A program made the translations under genes and the position numbers. 64,000 bases of DNA, taken from NCBI GenBank assembly GCA_031213475.1, contig JARUPZ010000001.1, positions 21,358,933 through 21,422,932 on the forward strand. The letters are read 5' to 3'. Source of the DNA: Nereocystis luetkeana. Taxonomy: Eukaryota > Sar > Phaeophyceae > Laminariales > Laminariaceae. Shown in pieces: positions 58,273 to 64,000 of the stretch (positions within the stretch are counted from its first letter, which is position 1; each line of letters starts with the position of its first letter). The notes below the pieces were generated by a model. That model was not told the origin of the DNA. It worked only from the letters and a program-made list of their open reading frames with translations, and searched no databases.

Positions 58273-58585
58273 GGCTCTGACACCGGGTCCGGCCCCATAC
58301 TGTTCGAGAGAGCCGTCCCCAGCTGCTGAGCTCGTGTGCGGGCCTGCCCGACAGGATCGCGGGGGGGGGCTCACCGTTCCCTTGGCCGGTGTCGGAGGCT
58401 GATGCTACACCCGGGTCGCTTCCGGCCCTCCCTGCCGGGACCGAGGAGGCGTCCACAGCGCCCCCTTGAGACGAACCCATCGTCTCGGGTGCTTCGGTCC
58501 TCCACCTCGGGGCCGAGGAGGCGTCCATGGCGCCCCCTTGAGACGAACCCATCGTCTCGGGTGTTTCGCCGCCGGCCTCGCCGTG
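58273..58585 (-). repeat. Internal duplicated segment, copy 2 (replaces protease and integrase core)
   Basis: Aligns end to end with 57471-57780, including two P-E-T-M-G-S-S type units. It sits exactly where protease and the integrase core should be. Confidence 0.85.
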
Positions 58586-59307
58586 ACAGCTTCTTCTTTC
58601 GACGTGGGGCAGACATCAGCAGCGTGCTCCCGTCCGTTGCATCCATTGCACAGCTTCACTGTGCAGTTTGCAACCCTGTGGCCCTTCTTGCCACATTTGA
58701 AGCACCTCCCTGCGAAGGTACTACCTTCGGCGGTTTTGGCACTGTTGCCATTGCCACCGGCAGTCGCGGTCGAGTCACCACTAGACTAGCCGCTGAGGTA
58801 TGGACCTCTCTCTCCAGCCCTCCCAGGCTGGTCTGGCTGACCCCTCCGTGGGCCAACCTCGACAGACAACGCAGGTTCGCCGCGTCCCGTCGCTGCGAAA
58901 TTACGCAGAGCATTATCCCGCAAAATCGTATCATCTCCTGCTGTAGTGTCTCGTACAGCAGTGGGTACTGCCCCTTGTGGGCTCTCCCCTACAGCAGCGC
59001 TACCCTCAGCGCTGCCGGACTCTGATCGGCCAATGCCTGCTTCAACAGCAGCATTAGTCTCTCGTACTTCAGCAGTGGGTACTGCCCCTTGTGGGCTTCC
59101 CCCTACAGCAGTGGTTTCCACCTCTGCTGGGCTCTCTCTTCCAGCAACGCTGCCTTCAGCGCCGCCTGGCTCCGATCGACCGTTGTATCTCATGAACTCG
59201 GTCATCATGCTCCTCATGGTACATATTACCAATGCCTCGCTGTGCTCCAACGCCAGCTTGACCTCGCGTCGCAGCTTTTGAACTTCACTCGAAGAATAGT
59301 GCTCCAC
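58405..59307 (-). pseudogene. Copia Gag remnant with two CCHC zinc knuckles
   Basis: It begins M-E-H-Y-S-S-S-E-V-Q and carries a roughly 120-bp duplicated region (S-P-Q-G-A-V-P-T-A twice). A TAG stop lies in frame at 58786-58788, and the same frame then continues into C-F-K-C-G-K-K-G-H-R-V-A-N-C (58663-58704) and C-N-G-C-N-G-R-E-H-A-A-D-V-C (58609-58650), both C-x2-C-x4-H-x4-C nucleic-acid-binding knuckles. The capsid-like core expected between start and knuckles is missing. It continues into the P-E-T-M-G-S-S repeats. Confidence 0.8.
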
Positions 59308-59377
59308 GCGAGCCGACCTCTCCTGAAGACATCATTGGCTTCCGGTACCAGACCTCAAACGTTCAAGCACACTTGTG

Positions 59378-59621
59378 TGTTCGTAGAGTCCAAACCTGGA
59401 TGCCCTGACCACCACGTGGTCTGATGAGATTCGTTATAGTCGTTATATTAGAGGACAGAGGAGGGGAGAGAGAGTGGAGCCTAGCTCATAGCTCGGAGCG
59501 GAGAATGGAGTGCTCGAATTCTCCTCATGAACACACGGCAAAATTCACAATAACGCCTGCGAAGATATACGCAACCCTCTACAACTTGTAACCGTCGCTG
59601 CTGGAACGATCCAAACGAACA
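59378..59621 (-). repeat. 5' LTR of the copia element
   Basis: 244 bp, partner of 55409-55652, followed on plus by target duplicate CTGAC (59622-59626). The first bases inside the element on minus (CACAAGTGTGC) are not an obvious TGG-starting primer-binding site. A CTGGTACCGG lies about 30 nt inside. Confidence 0.93.
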
Positions 59622-59626
59622 CTGAC

Positions 59627-60500
59627 GGCACCTGCGACGAGAACTGGACACCAGCACAACACGGACGTTTTCCCCTTGCAGCCATTGTTGATCTGCGCTA
59701 TTCAGGCAACGACAATCAGGGGCGTTTCGCACACCTTCTCGCTGCAGCAGCAGTCTCCTTCCGACGCTTGCTGCGCGAGGCGGGCTTCCGAAAGGAAACG
59801 TGTGCCCGTGCGTCTGTAACTGTTAGTGCGGGCTTCCGTTCTCGCGAGTCTTTCCCTTCGAGAAGCAGTCGATCTGGGGCCTCACGCGGCGTCAAGAGCT
59901 TCCGATGTATTGCTGTTGTTGTCTGGGAAAAGTAGTTCATATTATTGTGATGGATCACGAAGTGACCCTGCCATATAACGCCAAAGATATTTTGCGCAAA
60001 CCCCATGAGGTCATGGACAATATCACCTCGGTCAAGATCCTGCAGCGGGAGCGACCGTGCACGTCTGTTTGCGAGCGGCGAGCAACGACCCTCAAAACGG
60101 CGTTAAGCAATCGCGCCGAGGGAGACACGCTGCTATAAGATGATCTCACTTTTATTTCAAACGAGGAACTCCCAATTTGCGATTTTTATTTGCTTGCTCG
60201 TATCGACTCTGGCACAAGCGATTGCCCACGAGCAATTGTCCTGCGGGTGGAGCTGGGTCTTGCAGCTGCGTTGAACACGAACGTTGGTCCAGACTGTTTG
60301 TATACGTGTCCGGTGTCGATTCGCCCGGTAAATACGTCATCGACGGGGGCCGTTTGGGATCAGACTTTGCGTGGATAGGAGTTTCGTTCTGAGAAATGAC
60401 AGACAGGCAAGTTCTGAATTTCCGGTATAGAACCCCTAGGCGACCATGGGGGCTTCAAAAGTATAAAGAACGCGGACAGACAGAAATATTTGCAACCACC
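59627..60500. other. No gene firmly recognised
   Basis: Overlapping plus frames of 60-77 codons (59905-60138, 60177-60392) have no family motif. One could be an exon, but I see no supported splice pair. Confidence 0.35.
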
Positions 60501-60505
60501 CAAAC

Positions 60506-60912
60506 AGAAACTAACAGACAAATCTGAAAAATGGGAACGAAGCCTAAAATGAGAACCAAGCCGTATCTCCAGAACCATGTGGTGTATCAGAGAACCAAGA
60601 TGATCCTGCGAAACCCCTTGACCAGCCCTGTGAGAGGAGCTCGTCAGAACGGTCATGCTCCATCTCGTGCCTTCGGGTGGGCGCAAAAAGCGATATACGC
60701 TGGCTCTATTGTGATTTCTCTAGATGCTGGCTACCGCGGCGATGCCGAGGACTTCCAGCCTGAGCGACAGCTCATTCGAAGGCTGCTGTACAGCCCCACA
60801 GGACTGTCAACTTTTTTTCTTGGAGTTGTACACAATTGGTTTGCTTTCTAAAAAAAACCGTCCGTTCCCATTTTTTGTTTCGTTCTCATTTTTCCGTTTT
60901 GTCTGTTAACTC
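60506..60912. repeat. Inverted-repeat-bounded segment, about 0.4 kb
   Basis: AACAGACAAATCTGAAAAA at 60509 and following sequence to about 60555 is matched in reverse complement at about 60866-60912 (AACAGACAAAACGGAAAAA). The arms of about 47 bp are imperfect. A 106-codon plus frame (60531-60851) lies inside, without recognised motif. A MITE-like origin is possible. Confidence 0.45.
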
Positions 60913-61119
60913 AGCGTCACAAGCTGAGAGTAAGAGTGGAAGTCGTCGTATGATCTTCAACCGTAACGAACTAGTATACCGATCATTGGAGCGGCCTACA
61001 ATATTAATATTGGTCCAAACGCATAGAAGAGGGAATGCGGACAAACAGACGGACAGACAATCAGTTCTAGGAGTTCCCACCTGAGTCAGTTTTACATTGT
61101 AGTTTTAATTTGTATCCCA

Positions 61120-61270
61120 CATTTTTTTTTCGGGCGTCTATTCTCTGTACTTCCTGGTCGTAACCCTGATCCGGGGTAACAAAGCAAGGGTTCCATTAGT
61201 ATCGCCAGAAGACTTCGGGGCAGTTGCCCTTCGTCGTTGACTCGAATCAAGCTGCCATAGGAGACCCTAG
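61120..61270 (-). repeat. Diverged tRNA-derived SINE, body only
   Basis: The plus strand reads CGTAACCCTGATCCGGGGTAA, ATCGCCAGAAGACTTCGG and CGTCGTTGACTCGAATCAAG, aligning in order with the body of SINE copy 3 (CGTAACTCAGATCCGGGGTC, ATCGCGAGAAGATTTCAG, CGTCGACTCGCATCGAATTG). The tRNA-like head is absent or unrecognisable. A T run at its left edge is the old tail. Confidence 0.6.
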
Positions 61271-61279
61271 GTAAACCAA

Positions 61280-62500
61280 GAAAACTTGAAGCTTTGTTTA
61301 CCATAGGCCAGGAGCACCAATTAATTGCCAGAAAACGATACTGGTATACCGAAGACATTTAACAGTGTGTACGGAGTTTTCGTAAAAACAAAATCGAAGA
61401 CTTGCATTGCCGAAACGCGGCATTTCAATGGCATAAAACTCACAGGTTCGCTCCTACAGGTTTACTATTTTTAGGGATCTCATACGAAACGGAGGCTATT
61501 ATTGGGTTTGTGGTCAAGACCCGAGGTGAACCTGGAGAATTAATTGTCAGCCACACAACCAAGTATTGAAAAACTTCCCAAAAATACATGTTTGATGTTT
61601 TGGTCTTGCTTACAACGAGGGTTTCCTTTGATACTTGGCGCACAATAAAGGAGCGGGTTATACAGTAGTTACAACATGAATTCTCACCAAAAACATTGTA
61701 TCACCAACATATATGCCCAAAACGTTGCCAATGTCGTACGCCATCGGAGCTTTTCGTTCTTGTATACCCGCAGCCTCCGTCGCCTCTCGCCAACTCGCTA
61801 TGATGCAGCCAACATGAGACGAAAGCACGTGGATGCGTCGGTACTCGTACTGCAGTCCGTTGTCGGACAGGGACCTCGAGCCAGTGCATGCTCGCAGGCG
61901 CTATCGCTGTCTGCCGGGCTCTATGGTGGAGCTAAAAGCAAACAAAGAGACCATTCTACGTGGATATGTCCTTGGGTGGGTTGGCTTGTCGTTGGGTCGG
62001 TTGGTGAGACAATGGGTGGGTCAGCGAGTAGTGGGTAAGTGTGGTTGGCGGTGGTGGTATCGTTTGTTGTTGTGGCGGTCCAGTGCGTGTCACGCTCTCC
62101 TCGCTGGCGTGCAGTTTTAACGAGTTGCTTTTGTGGTTGCTGCCGTGACACTTCCTTGCTCCATGAAACAAGTCATCACCCAGTCCTGTTGTATGTGGTC
62201 GCTGCTATTTACTGAAAAAAACGTATAGCTTGGATAGTGTGAAAAGTAGTACGTTTCCTGGGAGGCAGATATGTTGGAGCGTGCGTTCGATTGGAGTAAC
62301 GGATTACGTGGAATGGACGGACACACGGGGAAATTTCAGAGTTACGCCCACCTACTATAGACCCAGGTAAACCTGGGAACTGTACCAAGCTGTTGCCGCT
62401 GTCCCTGTCCGTTTCTCGGTCGATGACTTCAACTGCAATCCGAAGTACAAAAACAAGCGAACCCCTTGCCCCTCAGCATCACAACATATATATATATATG
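61280..62500. other. No recognisable gene
   Basis: Frames up to 120 codons (61676-62038 plus) without motifs. GGGTTGG-type repeats lie around 61970-62040. Confidence 0.4.
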
Positions 62501-62506
62501 ATCCGT

Positions 62507-62570
62507 TACACTAAAAACCGTAAACTATTACTTATGATTCATGTACACTAAAAACCGTAAACTATTACTT
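62507..62570 (+). repeat. 27-bp direct repeat with 10-bp spacer
   Basis: The segment beginning TACACTAAAAACCG and ending CTATTACTT occurs at 62507-62533 and 62544-62570 without mismatch. Confidence 0.95.
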
Positions 62571-62880
62571 CAAGCACAAGAGCTTGAAGCACAAGCCGCA
62601 GAACGACCAACGAGCGGCCTGCTCGAGGCAGCTCGCGACGGAACAAGCCTCAACTGTTGGTGCCGGTCGATAAAAAATCTGTCCGTGCTTGGTTGCAATC
62701 GGTTATGCTCAGGTCTTGCAACTTTTCATGGAAGCGGCCGACATACGGACAAGAAACTTAGCAGTCGAACGAACGAGCCAACGAACGTGCAGCAAAACGA
62801 AAATATGGAGCTTGTATGCACTGCACTATCAAAACGTATTTTGACCAAAGTGCCACAAACAGCTCAAAACTAGAACTGAG

Positions 62881-63139
62881 TTAACGCCCGGCCTTTCCAC
62901 AACGAGCATTGGTCTCCAGCCATTCCAACGTGAGTTGTTTTTCCGTGTATCGCCTGGCTTGATAGGCAGAATCTCCACCGAGCCTTCTTTTCACGTATTC
63001 TTCCAACGATTTGCTGCGGTAGTGTCGAATCCGGAATGCCCTCGAGTCCATCCAGTCGTAAGGGCATCTCAGGTTTCTGCCGGAGACGTATGTTTGGAGA
63101 CAAATGTGGGGGAGAAGTACATTCCAAAAGTCTGCTTGG
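62881..63139 (-). CDS. Terminal exon of a probable glycosyltransferase
   Basis: The exon starts after the strong acceptor CTCTCCTTTCAG|CC (minus) and runs 86 codons to TAA at 62881-62883. It encodes Q-A-D-F-W-N-V-L-L-P-H-I, C-P-Y-D-W-M-D and R-I-R-H-Y-R-S-K-S-L-E-E-Y-V-K-R-R, ending C-G-K-A-G-R. The H-Y-x-x-K-S-x-E-E-(Y/F)-x-x-K-R block followed by a G and a helical tail is what I know from the C-terminus of GT2/GT92-like glycosyltransferases (Glyco_tranf_2_4 type). It joins the exon at 63367-63494 in matching phase (2 + 1 nt giving a serine codon). These enzymes transfer sugars from nucleotide sugars in the secretory pathway. Family assignment is by memory of the motif. Confidence 0.6.
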
Positions 63140-63366
63140 CTGAAAGGAGAGGCGCTTGGAGCATAGGTAAACGCGACTGCGCCTATCGCCATAAAGATAC
63201 AAGCGCAACAACGTGAAATTAGTGGCATGTGGAAAACAAAAAGCAGACAATGCAACACTACAACGTAGGAGAGGTTACTGATTCCTTGCTGGCTAAAACG
63301 TTGTTAGGTATCAACACAGCGTGATGAAAACATGAATTTGCAGGGAAATATTTCCCTTCGACTTAC
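63140..63366 (-). other. Intron of the probable glycosyltransferase gene
   Basis: 227 nt, GTAAGT donor and CCTTTCAG acceptor, phase-compatible on both sides. Confidence 0.7.
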
Positions 63367-63494
63367 CTCCGGTACTGTAGATCAATGTCCTCTGTTGCGT
63401 ACAGCAGGAAATGGGGTCCTATACTTCGCAAGGTCAACGCCTCGATGGCTTTGAAGAGCGGCTTTTGCATATGGATTTTGCGTTCTCCCATGTC
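63367..63494 (-). CDS. Penultimate exon of the probable glycosyltransferase
   Basis: The donor CCGGAG|GTAAGT is at consensus. The frame reads D-M-G-E-R-K-I-H-M-Q-K-P-L-F-K-A-I-E-A-L-T, then I-G-P-H-F-L-L-Y. A TGA lies further upstream in this frame, so the exon must begin after it. CCAAAG|GAC at 63495-63494 is the acceptor I prefer, but its pyrimidine tract is weak. The K-P-x-x-K-A-I ... G-x-H pattern suits the region before the C-terminal H-Y-x-x-K-S block in GT92-like proteins. The gene continues beyond, probably outside the window. Confidence 0.5.
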
Positions 63495-63499
63495 CTTTG

Positions 63500-64000
63500 G
63501 CGGCAAACATTCCAAAACGGCAAGCGAATAGCGTCATCAGTGCAACTTCCTACCAGCCGTCGATGCGATTGTCATTTGTAGCTAAAGTGTGTGAAAGTAT
63601 CACGACGATACAGGCCCCCTCTGCTCCCCTGCTTACGCAGCGATAAAACATATACACCATGACACGGAAGGTCGGCTCTCAGACCTTTGAAATCGATTTT
63701 GTACCGATCTGGAGCCAAAAATGATCTCACTTGAGATGAGGTCCACCTCTCCGTGCATCGTCGGCTGAATGTGTCTTCAAAGACAACCAGTACGTTACAG
63801 CACACAACAAAAACTGCACCAGGAGCAAACCACCCTACCCTGCCATGTCGCGCCCACAGCAAACACCTGTGACTGGTGTCGACTGTACGCCGCACTACGT
63901 GCCTTCCTTTCCGCAGCTGTCGTACCCGGTTGTGTCCTCTGTTGTTCTGCTTCATTTTCGTAAATGTTTGCAGCATTGTGAGGTGTACGCTTGGAAAAAG
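63500..64000. other. Likely intron or upstream exons of the same gene, unresolved
   Basis: A 134-codon minus frame (63572-63976) covers the end of the window, but its product has no recognised motif and I could not join it in phase. Confidence 0.35.

Larger units (their letters stand above)
55409..59621 (-). mobile_element. Ty1/copia LTR retrotransposon, internally deleted
   Basis: Two direct repeats of exactly 244 bp (55409-55652 and 59378-59621) begin TGTTCG and end CA. I count about ten mismatches. Perfect 5-bp target duplicates CTGAC lie at 55404-55408 and 59622-59626. On the minus strand the purine tract GGGAGGG (55653-55659) abuts the 3' LTR. The interior encodes, in copia order, a Gag start with two zinc knuckles, an integrase C-terminal part, then RT and RNase H. 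Protease, the integrase HHCC and DDE core, most of Gag and the RNase H centre are missing. Stops and a frameshift add to the damage. It cannot be autonomous. Confidence 0.93.

Noticed and set aside
59345..59378. CTGGTACCGG as the copia primer-binding site
   Set aside because: It lies about 30 nt inside the LTR edge rather than next to it and only loosely resembles an initiator-Met primer site. Left unassigned.

Overview
The window is eukaryotic nuclear DNA: two broken-up protein genes with consensus splice sites, tRNA-derived SINEs, non-LTR (LINE) and LTR retrotransposons, a tyrosine-recombinase retrotransposon, a DDE transposon relic and long microsatellites. No prokaryotic gene organisation, rRNA or intact tRNA gene was found. 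The reverse transcriptase, RNase H and transposase fragments read like families I associate with stramenopiles (brown algae, oomycetes). A brown-alga-like genome is my best guess, but this is inference from remembered protein style and was not checked by search.

Layout. 1-3.5 kb: no gene, some short tandem repeats. 3.6-6.6 kb (minus): two exons of a VWD/GDPH-motif, probably extracellular, protein. 6.7-16 kb: mostly unannotatable, with a dispersed repeat (8.0-8.5 kb) and a LINE 3' end (10.5-12.2 kb, minus). 16.4-20.4 kb: a complete LTR element (262-bp LTRs, TSD CTTTA) with no recognisable pol, inserted inside a LINE-end repeat. 20.5-26.4 kb: LINE-end copies, two tRNA-derived SINEs and one arm pair of a diverged inverted repeat. 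26.5-33.5 kb (plus): a 7-kb tyrosine-recombinase retrotransposon with A1-body-B1-A2-B2 split direct repeats (PAT/Ngaro type), coding for a Gag-like CCCH-finger protein, RT, RNase H and a Y-recombinase, all broken by frameshifts. 34.2-35.7 kb: DDE (pogo/Tigger-like) transposase relic. 37-55 kb: several truncated LINEs on both strands, a large inverted pair of a third repeat family, a 360-bp GACA microsatellite and another SINE. 55.4-59.6 kb (minus): a Ty1/copia element with 244-bp LTRs and TSD CTGAC that has lost protease, integrase core, Gag core and RNase H core. 59.6-64 kb: mostly unannotatable, then (minus) the last two exons of a probable glycosyltransferase.

No element appears able to move by itself. 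The LINE 3' ends, SINEs and non-coding LTR element look like parasites of activities encoded elsewhere. The most interesting structures are the split-direct-repeat Y-recombinase element, the pol-less LTR element with its reconstructable empty site, and the eight-copy LINE 3'-end family.
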